A stretch of DNA of 64,000 nucleotides from BCD1 sp942492125 (lineage in GTDB: Bacteria; Bacteroidota; Bacteroidia; Chitinophagales; Saprospiraceae). The DNA lies in NCBI GenBank assembly GCA_942492125.1, contig CALODM010000006.1:32149-96148 (forward strand), read 5' to 3'. A model generated the notes under the pieces. The model was not told the origin of the DNA. It did not search any database and saw only the letters and a program-made list of their open reading frames with translations. Both the position numbers and the translations under genes were made by a program. Below are positions 19,733 to 27,998 of this stretch, piece after piece (within the stretch, counting starts at the first letter, position 1; each line of letters opens with the position of its first letter).

Positions 19733-20062
19733 ACGGTAGACGGTGGACGGGGGGGGGACGGGGGACGGTCGACGGGGGACGATGGACGGGGGACGATGGA
19801 CGGGGGACGATGGACGATGGACGGTGGACGGTGGACGGTGGACGGTGGACGGGGGCGATGGACGGGGGACGATGGACGGGGGACGGTGGACGGGGGACGA
19901 TGGACGGGGGACGATGGACGATGGACGATGGACGGTGGACGGTGGACGGTGGACGATGGACGATGGACCATAGACCATGGACGATGGACGGTGGACCGAC
20001 GATGGACGATGGACGGTGGATGGACGATGGACGATGGACGATGGACGATGGACGATGGACGG
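19726..20062 (+). repeat. heptanucleotide minisatellite, about 45 units
   Basis: Tandem 7-bp units ACGATGG, ACGGTGG and ACGGGGG, with rare variants (ACCATAG, ACCATGG), run from the end of the KAS-like gene to 78 bases before the ACP gene. Because 7 is not a multiple of 3 all frames stay open across it, which creates spurious ORFs on both strands (MDGGRWT-type and RPSSTVHRP-type). The + strand is G-rich, with GGGGG tracts that could fold into quadruplexes in the mRNA. Confidence 0.95.
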
Positions 20063-20140
20063 AAATTAAAAAAACTGGTATTGAAAACTGGTACTATAAA
20101 AATTACATCATTTATTTCTCAACCTTAAAATTATTAAACA

Positions 20141-20401
20141 ATGGCTAATTTAATCGAAAATTTAAAAACTCAAATCATTGAAGAATTGTGCCTTGATGTT
20201 GAACCTTCTGAAATTCAGGCAACAGATCCTTTATTCGGAGAAGGCTTAGGGCTAGATTCCATTGACGGGCTCGAAATGGTAGTATTGGTAGAAAAATACT
20301 ACGGTATTAAGATCGAGAGCAACGAAAACATGCAGGACATTTTTGCCAGTCTGCAGTCTCTGGCAAATTTCATCCAAAGCCATACTACCGCCCAGGCTTG
20401 A
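20141..20401 (+). CDS. acyl carrier protein
   Basis: 86 residues, acidic, with the phosphopantetheine site GLDSIDGLEMV (Ser ~40) and the usual four-helix pattern. It carries the aryl polyene chain. The phosphopantetheinyl transferase at 34958-35641 is the likely activator. Aryl polyene clusters normally encode two ACPs; I see only this one in the window. It sits just after the heptamer array and before the second ketosynthase. Confidence 0.9.
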   Translation: MANLIENLKTQIIEELCLDVEPSEIQATDPLFGEGLGLDSIDGLEMVVLVEKYYGIKIESNENMQDIFASLQSLANFIQSHTTAQA

Positions 20402-20455
20402 TAACTTCCTACTGTTGCAGCGGGCTAAATTTATTAACTTTAAAATGCTAGTTTC

Positions 20456-21652
20456 ATGTCAAAAAAAGTGTTTATAACAGGAATGGGTGTCGTTTGTTCG
20501 CTGGGATTGAATAAGCACGAACTCAAAGAAGCTTTATTACAGGGCAAACCAGGTGTGAGCCACATGGAAATCCTCGAAACCAAACACAGAGGCACCTTCC
20601 CCGTTGGTGAAATAAAACTAACGGATAAAGCTTTGATTGAGCTCACACAAACCAAAAACCCGGATGTCAACAGAACCAGTTTACTGGGATTGATGGCGGC
20701 AAGAGAGGCCGTGCAAAACATCAACCTACCGGCCGATAATTTTAAACTGGGCCTGATTTCCGCGACAACAGTGGGAGGAATGGATTATACTGAAAAGTAT
20801 TATGCCGATTTCATGCAAGACAAAAAAACAAGAAACTTCATCCAGAAGAACGATTGTGGGTTCGGAACGGAATTTATCGCCCGAGAACTCGGTAATGTTG
20901 ATTTTTTCACCACGGTATCAACAGCTTGTTCTTCCTCCCTCAATTCGATGATCGTTGGCGCCAATATGATCCACAGTGGTAAATTGGACGCCGCCATCGT
21001 CGGGGGAACGGATGCTCTTTCCAAATTCACCATCAATGGTTTCAATTCCTTGCTTTTACTGGACAGGGAACCTTGTCGCCCGTTTGACGATACCCGAAAT
21101 GGGATCAATCTTGGAGAGGGAGCAGCCTTTTTGGTCATAGAATCTGAAGAATCACTTCAAAAAACCGGTAACATCCCTATTGCTGTTTTCAGCGGATATG
21201 GAAATGCCAATGATGCTTTTCATCCTGGTTCTATTTCAAACAATGGCTATGGAATACAGCTTTCCATGCAAAAAGCCATCAGCAGTACTGGTGTACCAGC
21301 CAGCCAGATAGATTATGTACTGACCCACGGTACTGGCACCAAAAACAACGACGTCACAGAAGGAACAGCCATCAAAACAGTCTTTGAAGGACAGACTCCG
21401 CATTTTTGTTCCCTAAAGTCAAGCATTGGACATACCCTGGGGGCTTCCGGTGCCATCAATGCAGCTATTGGTTTGCTGGCCATGGAAACGAGTTCCGTTT
21501 TCCCCAATCGCAACTTCTCCACGCCCATGCATGATTTAGACATCAAACCAGTGGAGCAACTTCTCCATTTACCAAAAGTGGATCACGTGCTGGTCAATGC
21601 CGTAGGGATGGGAGGCTTCTGCAGCAGTGTGGTTATTTCATCATTTTTTTAA
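20456..21652 (+). CDS. 3-oxoacyl-ACP synthase (FabF/ApeO-like ketosynthase)
   Basis: 398 residues, full length for KAS II. Cys in STACSSSLNSM (about residue 158), His in THGTGTKNNDVTEG (about 295) and His in SSIGHTLGASG (about 328) complete the triad. Paired with the following Cys-less homologue it probably forms the KS-CLF heterodimer that extends the polyene. It is encoded 54 bases after the ACP gene and 18 before the chain-length factor. Confidence 0.9.
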   Translation: MSKKVFITGMGVVCSLGLNKHELKEALLQGKPGVSHMEILETKHRGTFPVGEIKLTDKALIELTQTKNPDVNRTSLLGLMAAREAVQNINLPADNFKLGLISATTVGGMDYTEKYYADFMQDKKTRNFIQKNDCGFGTEFIARELGNVDFFTTVSTACSSSLNSMIVGANMIHSGKLDAAIVGGTDALSKFTINGFNSLLLLDREPCRPFDDTRNGINLGEGAAFLVIESEESLQKTGNIPIAVFSGYGNANDAFHPGSISNNGYGIQLSMQKAISSTGVPASQIDYVLTHGTGTKNNDVTEGTAIKTVFEGQTPHFCSLKSSIGHTLGASGAINAAIGLLAMETSSVFPNRNFSTPMHDLDIKPVEQLLHLPKVDHVLVNAVGMGGFCSSVVISSFF

Positions 21653-21670
21653 TGCTAAAATTCAAACGAT

Positions 21671-22723
21671 ATGTTGACCTATATAAATGGCATAGATTGT
21701 ATTTCCGCCCAGCAGGAGAAAGGAAATCTGGTTCCCCTGACAAAAGGACAAACCCATGTGAACGCCTCAGAGCCAGATTATAAAGAAAAGATCGACCCGA
21801 GAAAGATCCGGCGTTTGGATAAAATGACCAAAATGGGTCTCTATAGCTCCATGGTGAGCCTGGGAGATGCAGGCCTGGAAAATGTCGATGGAATTGTCGT
21901 GGGGGTTGGACAAACGTTTTCAGACAACCCTTCCGTAATGTTGGAGAAACTGGTCAATCATGATGAAGGTCTCGTCAACCCGGGAATGTTTTTGAATTCC
22001 TTGCTGAGTTCTGCTTCCGGGCAGATAGCCCTGGACCTCAAATGTTATGGCTACAACAACACCCTTACGCAGCGGGGTTTCAGTTTCGAAAGTGCCTTAA
22101 TGGACGGCATCCTACAATTGGAAAATGAAGGTTGTGAAAATATGTTGGTAGGCGGAATAGATGTCGTGACAGATACCTATCTGAAACTGGCCCATGAATA
22201 TGGTTTCGTCAACTCCAGCGGATTTGATTCCGGTGCTTATTTCGCCAATCATGACCAGGAGCGTATCGTCGGAGAAGGATCCGGGTTTTTCACTTTATCC
22301 AAAAGTCGGTCAGAAAACACTTACGCAGCAATTAAAGGATTGGCATGCACCTTCCTTAAAGAGCCCGGCCTCGAAATTGTCAAAAAACTCAGCAATTTCT
22401 TCCGGGAGCAAAAGGTCATCAACACCCAAATAGACCTGGTGGTAAGCGGTAAGGGATTTGACCATCTGTTTGAAGGCCCTTATCTTAAAACAGAAGAAAA
22501 ATTACTCAAAGGCATCCCCCATTTGTATTTTAAAAAATACTGCGGAGAATACCCCACCTCAACCACTTTTGGGCTATGGCTGAGCGCTCAAATTCTTAAG
22601 AACCAGGAATTGCCGGAAGGGGATCCTGTGGCCAAAAAAATCAAAGGCCCTGTTAAAAACATTCTCCTCATCAATAGTTTTGCAGGCAATTACTACACAT
22701 TCATATTATTACAAAAACCTTAA
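21671..22723 (+). CDS. chain-length-factor-like ketosynthase homologue (ApeC-like)
   Basis: 350 residues, shorter than an active KAS. The fold is recognisable (NNTLTQRGFSFESALMDGI, CENMLVGGIDVVTD) but the nucleophile position is not Cys and the His motifs are absent. This matches the KSbeta/CLF partners of aryl polyene synthases, which set chain length but do not condense. Adjacent genes are the active ketosynthase (18-base gap) and a dehydratase (2-base gap). Confidence 0.8.
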   Translation: MLTYINGIDCISAQQEKGNLVPLTKGQTHVNASEPDYKEKIDPRKIRRLDKMTKMGLYSSMVSLGDAGLENVDGIVVGVGQTFSDNPSVMLEKLVNHDEGLVNPGMFLNSLLSSASGQIALDLKCYGYNNTLTQRGFSFESALMDGILQLENEGCENMLVGGIDVVTDTYLKLAHEYGFVNSSGFDSGAYFANHDQERIVGEGSGFFTLSKSRSENTYAAIKGLACTFLKEPGLEIVKKLSNFFREQKVINTQIDLVVSGKGFDHLFEGPYLKTEEKLLKGIPHLYFKKYCGEYPTSTTFGLWLSAQILKNQELPEGDPVAKKIKGPVKNILLINSFAGNYYTFILLQKP

Positions 22724-22725
22724 TC

Positions 22726-23106
22726 ATGGCAAAATATTTATTCCTCAACAGCTTGTTTTCCGTTACCGGTAGCGAGGTGTCAGATGATGCCTGTAAAACT
22801 ACTATTACCTTGAACCCGGAACATGATATTTATAAGGGACATTTTCCCGAAAACCCCATTACTCCTGGTGTTTGTGTCCTGCAAATGGTTAAGGAAACCA
22901 TCATGCACTCTTACCAGGTATCCCTCCAGCTGGAGGAGTTGATCCATTCGAAGTTTCTGGCTTTTATTCATCCGGTTGACCAGAATAAAGTTGACCTGGA
23001 TATCAAAATCAAATCAAAAGATACATGGGGATGGCACATTGCAGCGGTCGTTAAGAGTGAAGCCGGCGTTCATGCCAAATTCAGTGGTCATTATAAATTC
23101 AACTAA
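22726..23106 (+). CDS. FabZ/ApeI-like 3-hydroxyacyl-ACP dehydratase
   Basis: 126 residues with the hotdog signature YKGHFPENPITPGVCVLQMV near residues 38-57, including the catalytic His. It should supply the trans double bonds of the polyene. It is encoded 2 bases after the CLF gene and 1 base before the ligase gene, so translation is coupled. Confidence 0.85.
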   Translation: MAKYLFLNSLFSVTGSEVSDDACKTTITLNPEHDIYKGHFPENPITPGVCVLQMVKETIMHSYQVSLQLEELIHSKFLAFIHPVDQNKVDLDIKIKSKDTWGWHIAAVVKSEAGVHAKFSGHYKFN

Positions 23107-23107
23107 C

Positions 23108-24418
23108 ATGAATATTCCAGCAATAGAAAGACAATCTCCGGAGGCTACAAAGGCCTTTCAGCTCAATCAGCTGAAGCAACTGATGGTATATCTTGAGAAA
23201 CGTTCTCCCTTTTACCAAAGATTATTCCATCAATTTGGGGTAACATCCGATTCCTTACAAAGTCTGGATGACCTGAGTCAACTGCCGTTTACCACCAAGG
23301 AAGATTTGCAGGCATTCAACCAGGATTTCTATTGTGTACCCAGACAAAAAATAATCGACTACTCAGAAACTTCCGGAACTTCAGGCAATCCCGTGACGGT
23401 GATTCTAACAGAAAATGACCTGGAGCGACTGGCCTATAACGAAGCTATTTCTCTGGCATGTACCGGAGGCAATGAACACGAATTGTACCAGCTTTGTACT
23501 ACGATCGACAAACGTTTTATGGCTGGTTTAGCCTATGCCATGGGAACCCGAAAGCTCGGTGCCGGACTCATCAGGATGGGAAGTGCCAATCCGGCCATGC
23601 AATGGAAATCGATACTCAAAGAATCACCCACAGCCCTCATAATTGTACCGTCATTCCTGCTAAAACTGATTGAATATGCAGAAGCAGCAGGGATTGACTA
23701 TCAAAATAGTTCCATCAAAAAAGCGGTCTGCATTGGTGAACCCATCCGGGAATTGGGTTTCGGGTGGAATGCTCTGGGCCGCAGGATTAAAGAAAAATGG
23801 GATATCGAATTGTATTCCACCTATGCCTCTACGGAGATGGGTGCCGCCTTTACGGAATGTGAAGCCCAAAAAGGCGGGCACCACCACCCGGAGTTGGTTA
23901 TTATCGAAATAATCGACAAAAACGGGAATCCGGTTGAGGATGGCAACCCAGGGGAGTTGGTCATCACTACCCTGGGCTTAGAAGGCATGCCTTTGCTACG
24001 GTTCAGGACTGGAGACATTTGCGTCGCTTACAACGAACCATGCAGTTGTGGCAGAAAAACAAAACGTTTAAGTCCTATCATAGGGCGAAAAAAACAAATG
24101 CTCAAATTCAGGGGCACAACCTTGTTTGTCCCGGCAATCTATAACACCCTGAATGCCATACCAAGTGTAAAAAATTACCAGGTTGAGGTAAAAACCAACC
24201 AGGAAGGAATTGATGATGTATTGATCCTCATTGGTACGGATCGCCAGGAAGAGGCGATCCGCCATGAGATCATCGAATGTCTTCGGGCCAACCTGAGAGT
24301 GACCCCCGAAATTTTAATCAAACCCAAAAAGGAGGTCCACAACCTGCTTTTCCCTAACGGAAACCGCAAACCCAAAGTCTTTGTGGACAAAAGAAACAAT
24401 ACTTATAGTCTGGTTTAA
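23108..24418 (+). CDS. AMP-forming acyl ligase (PaaK-like; starter activation)
   Basis: 436 residues from the ATG at 23108. An earlier in-frame start would run into the dehydratase gene. The P-loop YSETSGTSGNPVTV lies at about residues 93-106, the adenylate motif YSTYASTEMGAAFTE at about 238-252 and FRTGDICVAY at about 300. It belongs to the phenylacetate-CoA-ligase branch of adenylating enzymes. It probably activates the aryl starter (4-coumarate from the ammonia-lyase at 27991) as acyl-AMP for CoA or ACP. It is the last gene before a strong terminator. Confidence 0.85.
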   Translation: MNIPAIERQSPEATKAFQLNQLKQLMVYLEKRSPFYQRLFHQFGVTSDSLQSLDDLSQLPFTTKEDLQAFNQDFYCVPRQKIIDYSETSGTSGNPVTVILTENDLERLAYNEAISLACTGGNEHELYQLCTTIDKRFMAGLAYAMGTRKLGAGLIRMGSANPAMQWKSILKESPTALIIVPSFLLKLIEYAEAAGIDYQNSSIKKAVCIGEPIRELGFGWNALGRRIKEKWDIELYSTYASTEMGAAFTECEAQKGGHHHPELVIIEIIDKNGNPVEDGNPGELVITTLGLEGMPLLRFRTGDICVAYNEPCSCGRKTKRLSPIIGRKKQMLKFRGTTLFVPAIYNTLNAIPSVKNYQVEVKTNQEGIDDVLILIGTDRQEEAIRHEIIECLRANLRVTPEILIKPKKEVHNLLFPNGNRKPKVFVDKRNNTYSLV

Positions 24419-24431
24419 TAGCGATAGGAAG

Positions 24432-24456
24432 GGCGGCCTTTGGGCCGCCTTTTTTT
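24432..24456 (+). terminator. rho-independent terminator
   Basis: Perfect stem GGCGGCC / GGCCGCC with a TTTG loop, followed by seven T. It closes the + strand APE-type operon 13 bases after the ligase stop and separates it from the convergent ATP-grasp operon. Confidence 0.9.
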
Positions 24457-24480
24457 GTTGCAACCGAATAAATCCGGTCG

Positions 24481-25443
24481 CTACTTTACCTCGTACAGAC
24501 CTTCCTCATTCTTTTTTAACTCAAAAGGCAAATGCATACAATAACGTAATGGGGAATCTTTAATACCTGCGATCTTATCTGGCGAAGCAAACCACAACTC
24601 CTGAAAATCCTGCCCGTCAACAATCTCTTTTAAAATTGAGTGTTGGATATCGCCAAATGACTTTTCCAGCTTTAAGTCATTTTTAATATTCCCCAAATAA
24701 TCAATTGCCACCTTACGATTGTAATAGGGGTTGAATTGCAGGGCTTCCATGAAATAGGTAATATTAACGATGTACTTGTTTTTATAGTCCCCCTGTCCTT
24801 CAAAAGGAAAATCTTCCATCTTTTGGGTAGTAAAAATAACTTTCCCGCCACAACCTGCCACGTCCTCCTTTACAGGACTATTGAATACTATAAGGAAACC
24901 AATTTTAGGAATACTGTTGTATAATTCGGCTACCTTCTCCGCTGTCATGGAAGGGTTGAATTTGAGAAACAAAGTGATATTTCTGAAAACCTTTCCATTC
25001 AGGATCCTGAGTAATTCAAGGATTTCGGCAACCGTTTTATCCCCGAGATCCAGTCGCAACTCCAATTGCCGGCATAAAAGATCATCCAGTTGCCCGACAA
25101 CCTGGGCAAAATCAAATGGAGAGTCTTTGCGGTATTCCAACATGCCATTCTGGATATGATGCGGTTGATTCCAGGAAGTATCCAACGGGGCGAACAAATG
25201 GGGTTCTTCAGTAGTAAAACCGAGATTTTTGGTAATGATGAACTGCACATATTGGTTAAATACTTCCGGGTCATCCGGGGCATATTGCCTTTGAACATCG
25301 GCAATGGTTTTTTCTGCACAATCTCTTATTATCTCTCCAAATATATTGGGGATCAACACCACATCGTTATTTTGCAGATCATAAATACAACTTTTGTCCT
25401 TACCCCGGACCAGCTTGTTATGGGCAAATAATTTCAGGTACAT
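24481..25443 (-). CDS. GwsS-like SPASM-family partner that lacks the SPASM cysteines
   Basis: 320 residues. The C-terminal part has the GwsS framework NPYYNRKVAIDYLGNIKND...SFGDI...LW...IKDSPLRYC. In GwsS proteins as I know them, Cys occurs after GNIKN and in the terminal CKDCEFRYMC block. Here those positions read Asp, Ile and Ser, and the last Cys is displaced by one. A [4Fe-4S] cluster is therefore unlikely. There is no radical SAM CxxxCxxC motif, as expected for GwsS. It is last in a three-gene operon with the ATP-grasp enzyme and probably acts as a binding scaffold. Confidence 0.75.
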   Translation of the reverse strand: MYLKLFAHNKLVRGKDKSCIYDLQNNDVVLIPNIFGEIIRDCAEKTIADVQRQYAPDDPEVFNQYVQFIITKNLGFTTEEPHLFAPLDTSWNQPHHIQNGMLEYRKDSPFDFAQVVGQLDDLLCRQLELRLDLGDKTVAEILELLRILNGKVFRNITLFLKFNPSMTAEKVAELYNSIPKIGFLIVFNSPVKEDVAGCGGKVIFTTQKMEDFPFEGQGDYKNKYIVNITYFMEALQFNPYYNRKVAIDYLGNIKNDLKLEKSFGDIQHSILKEIVDGQDFQELWFASPDKIAGIKDSPLRYCMHLPFELKKNEEGLYEVK

Positions 25444-25444
25444 A

Positions 25445-25678
25445 TCAGGCGTTTTTCAGGAACTCAATCAATCCCGGGTAATCCCATTCGGACGTTGGCT
25501 TATACAATTCATAACTTGGGATTCCGGTACTACAATGCTTTTCGCTTACAATACGCCGGACATGTTGCCTCAACTCAGGTACCGATTTTTGTTCCATCCT
25601 GTTGAGACAAAAATACTGAATAGCGATTCGTTCTTTTTCCACATTGGGAAACAACTCGGAAGTATAATCTTTTATCAT
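25445..25678 (-). CDS. 77-residue protein between the ATP-grasp and SPASM-like genes
   Basis: 77 residues. Its ATG overlaps the ATP-grasp stop (ATGA), and the SPASM-like gene starts one base after its stop, so it is translated as part of the operon. It is helical at the N-terminus, then CSTGIPSYELYKPTSEWDYP near the C-terminus. I do not recognise it. It could be an RRE-like adaptor, a small subunit or an unusual substrate peptide. It has no leader-like motif shared with the four precursor peptides. Confidence 0.65.
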   Translation of the reverse strand: MIKDYTSELFPNVEKERIAIQYFCLNRMEQKSVPELRQHVRRIVSEKHCSTGIPSYELYKPTSEWDYPGLIEFLKNA

Positions 25679-26658
25679 AAGGCTTTATCTTTTTGGATCA
25701 AATGTTCTGCGATCAACCGGTCGAGCTGAAAATTACACTTTTGGGAGGGGGCCAGATACTGTCCGGCCGGATTTACTTCGATGAAATGGTATGCTCCCGC
25801 TGTGTCACGGATAATATCCACACTGCCGGTGTTAAGTCCTATCCTTTTCATAAAAACATCAATGCGGTCTTCGAGCTCTTTAGGCAGATTAAAAGGTACA
25901 AAATGCGTTGTTTTGAGGTTTTGTATCAGTTTGATATCAGAAGCGGTTGCCAAAGCCTCAGGATTCAGGGAAACCTCTGAATAACACTTGCCTTCCAGAT
26001 AAAAAATCCGCAACTCAAACTGCCCCTGGACTTTTCGCTGTACCAGGCTGGGAAAAAAAGTATCCGGAAGGTCTTCCAGGGTTTCTCTGGTGGGTTTGTG
26101 CGTGAAAGAGGTAAATACCGCATCATCTTTAAAATAATACTGACAATAATTAACAGGCTTGATGATGACCTGGTTGTCAAATTTATCCATCAACGCCTTG
26201 AGGTCAGCCTTTGACTTGATGATATAGGCTTCCGGAACGTTAAACCCACACTCCTTCGCCTCATTTAAAATAATGAGTTTATTGCTGGAAAAATTGGTTG
26301 CCTGATACCCCGGCAGCCAATATTTATCCTTGAGGGCGTAAAAGAAATAATCAATCAGGTAACGGTTTTCTTTGGATAGTTCGGCCTCAAGATCTTTTTC
26401 TTGTTGAAGTACAGCCGTTTTTCCAAGATTCACCTTTTTACTGAAGCGTCTGAAAAAAACAGCATTTACATCATTTTTCAAACTTACACCATTATCTAGG
26501 ATAAGATCATTTTGATGTAAATCCATCCGCCAGTCTCTCGAAGTAGTATGAAAAAAGTTTCCGTTAAGCCGCAGGAAATCAGCACCGTAATACAACAACC
26601 AGTCAATTACAGGATCAGTGCCTTGTTCAAAATAGTCAAAAGAAAGTATGAGAATCAT
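25675..26658 (-). CDS. gwsG: ATP-grasp peptide ligase (GwsG-like graspetide maturase)
   Basis: 327 residues. It opens MILILSFDYFEQGTDPVIDW, typical of GwsG/MvdD-type enzymes. QVIIKPVNYCQYY is the ATP-binding Lys segment at about 165-178, and the metal-binding end reads FIEVNPAGQYLAP near 290-303, followed by LDRLIAEHLI. In this family the enzyme uses ATP to form ester or amide links between acidic side chains and Ser, Thr or Lys of a precursor. No precursor lies next to it, so the four peptides at 32.3-33.6 kb are the obvious candidates. It is divergently transcribed from the methyltransferase gene. Confidence 0.85.
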   Translation of the reverse strand: MILILSFDYFEQGTDPVIDWLLYYGADFLRLNGNFFHTTSRDWRMDLHQNDLILDNGVSLKNDVNAVFFRRFSKKVNLGKTAVLQQEKDLEAELSKENRYLIDYFFYALKDKYWLPGYQATNFSSNKLIILNEAKECGFNVPEAYIIKSKADLKALMDKFDNQVIIKPVNYCQYYFKDDAVFTSFTHKPTRETLEDLPDTFFPSLVQRKVQGQFELRIFYLEGKCYSEVSLNPEALATASDIKLIQNLKTTHFVPFNLPKELEDRIDVFMKRIGLNTGSVDIIRDTAGAYHFIEVNPAGQYLAPSQKCNFQLDRLIAEHLIQKDKAL

Positions 26659-26828
26659 TTATAGTAGTTTCGGTGCCCTTGCTAGGTGACCCAGGGGGAT
26701 ATTGACAAAATATAAGGGCCTGGTTTCAAAGCCCATTACAGGCAAATTTAATAATTCTTACCACTATTTGTAACCAAATCCTGACTCATTCTGTCTAACC
26801 AGGCAAAATCAAAAAAAATATACAAAAA

Positions 26829-27998
26829 ATGCACGCGACACAACAACAACAAGTTACAAAAAACAACTTTGCACTAAACACGGCTCAGTATTATACCGGA
26901 ACAAAATTCGCCAATGTTTATACCGCAGCTTTGTTGTTGAACGCCTTCCAAAAAGCAGGTTTTTTAACCAAAGAAGGAGCAACCGTCGAAGTGATACAGC
27001 TTAAAGAAACAATCCTGAAAAGCGACCGGCACGAAAGATTGTTCAATGCTCTGATAGAAATACTGGAGCGTCACGGTTACATAAACATTAAAGGTCAACA
27101 ATTAACCGTAACTCCAAAAGCGACCAACGTTGAAACAAAAGAACAAATACAACGCCTGAGCAATGCAACACAATACAACCTATGCGATGATCAGGTTATA
27201 AACGACCACCTTTGGCCAATCGCCAGTTTTACCAGAGAAGTACTCGCAAGTATTTTTGAGGTGATGGCCGAAGAGAAAAAATATCTGGAGGTATTATTCC
27301 CCAACAACGACTTCTCAAAAGTCGAAAAAATTTACCAGGGAAATGTACAAACCTACCAGAATATAAAACTCGCAGAGGTAGTAAAACAAAGCGTGGAACA
27401 GCTGATAACCCTAAATCCGGGGAGGACTATAAAATTACTCGAAGTAGGCGCAGGAACAGGCATGGGTACCGTCAAGGTATTGGAATACCTGGAACCTTAT
27501 GCCGATAAAATTGAATTCTGGTTCACGGATATCAGTTCCGGGTTTGCCCGAAGGGCTAAAAAAAGGTTCTCTGCAACCTACCCTTTCATGAAGTTTGCAG
27601 GACTGGATATTAGCAAACCTATTGAAGACCAGGGTTTTACAACAGGAAACATGGACATCGTATTCTGTACCAATGTGGTGCATGCTACCGAATCCATAAC
27701 AGAGGTATTCCTACACCTCAAAGCATTACTCAGGCACGGAGGCCACCTGTTTGTCAACGACCTTTCTGAAAGACTGGACTGGACAACGGTGATTTTCGGA
27801 CTAACGGAAGGATGGTGGTTTTTCAAAGATGAAGCCTACAGGATACCCCACTCTCCTATCCTTTCAAGAGAAAAATTTGAAGCAATTTTCGAACAATTCG
27901 GTTTCGAGGAAATCAGCTCTTACGGGCTGGATATCATAGACAAAAAAGACTACCCGCAGAGCATCATATTTGGTGTGCTCAATCGCGAAAATGAATAA
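26829..27998 (+). CDS. PKS-type SAM methyltransferase
   Basis: 389 residues. Residues ~20-190 form a helical substrate or dimerisation domain. SAM motif I LLEVGAGTGMGTVKVLEYL lies at ~204-222, acidic loop FTDIS at ~236, VFCTNVVHAT at ~278 and the polyketide C-methyltransferase hallmark GLTEGWWFFKDE at ~323. It likely methylates the aryl ring or polyene, as methyltransferases in APE clusters do. It starts the second + strand operon and overlaps the ammonia-lyase start. Confidence 0.8.
   Translation: MHATQQQQVTKNNFALNTAQYYTGTKFANVYTAALLLNAFQKAGFLTKEGATVEVIQLKETILKSDRHERLFNALIEILERHGYINIKGQQLTVTPKATNVETKEQIQRLSNATQYNLCDDQVINDHLWPIASFTREVLASIFEVMAEEKKYLEVLFPNNDFSKVEKIYQGNVQTYQNIKLAEVVKQSVEQLITLNPGRTIKLLEVGAGTGMGTVKVLEYLEPYADKIEFWFTDISSGFARRAKKRFSATYPFMKFAGLDISKPIEDQGFTTGNMDIVFCTNVVHATESITEVFLHLKALLRHGGHLFVNDLSERLDWTTVIFGLTEGWWFFKDEAYRIPHSPILSREKFEAIFEQFGFEEISSYGLDIIDKKDYPQSIIFGVLNRENE

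Noticed and set aside
19508..20148. ORFs across the heptamer array on both strands (RPSSTVHRP, MDGGRWT types)
   Set aside because: A 7-bp repeat without stops keeps every frame open. The products are pure low complexity and carry no gene signals.
26659..26828. TATATTTTG on the minus strand as a gwsG promoter
   Set aside because: One base off the TAnnTTTG pattern with no -33 element. Too weak to list.
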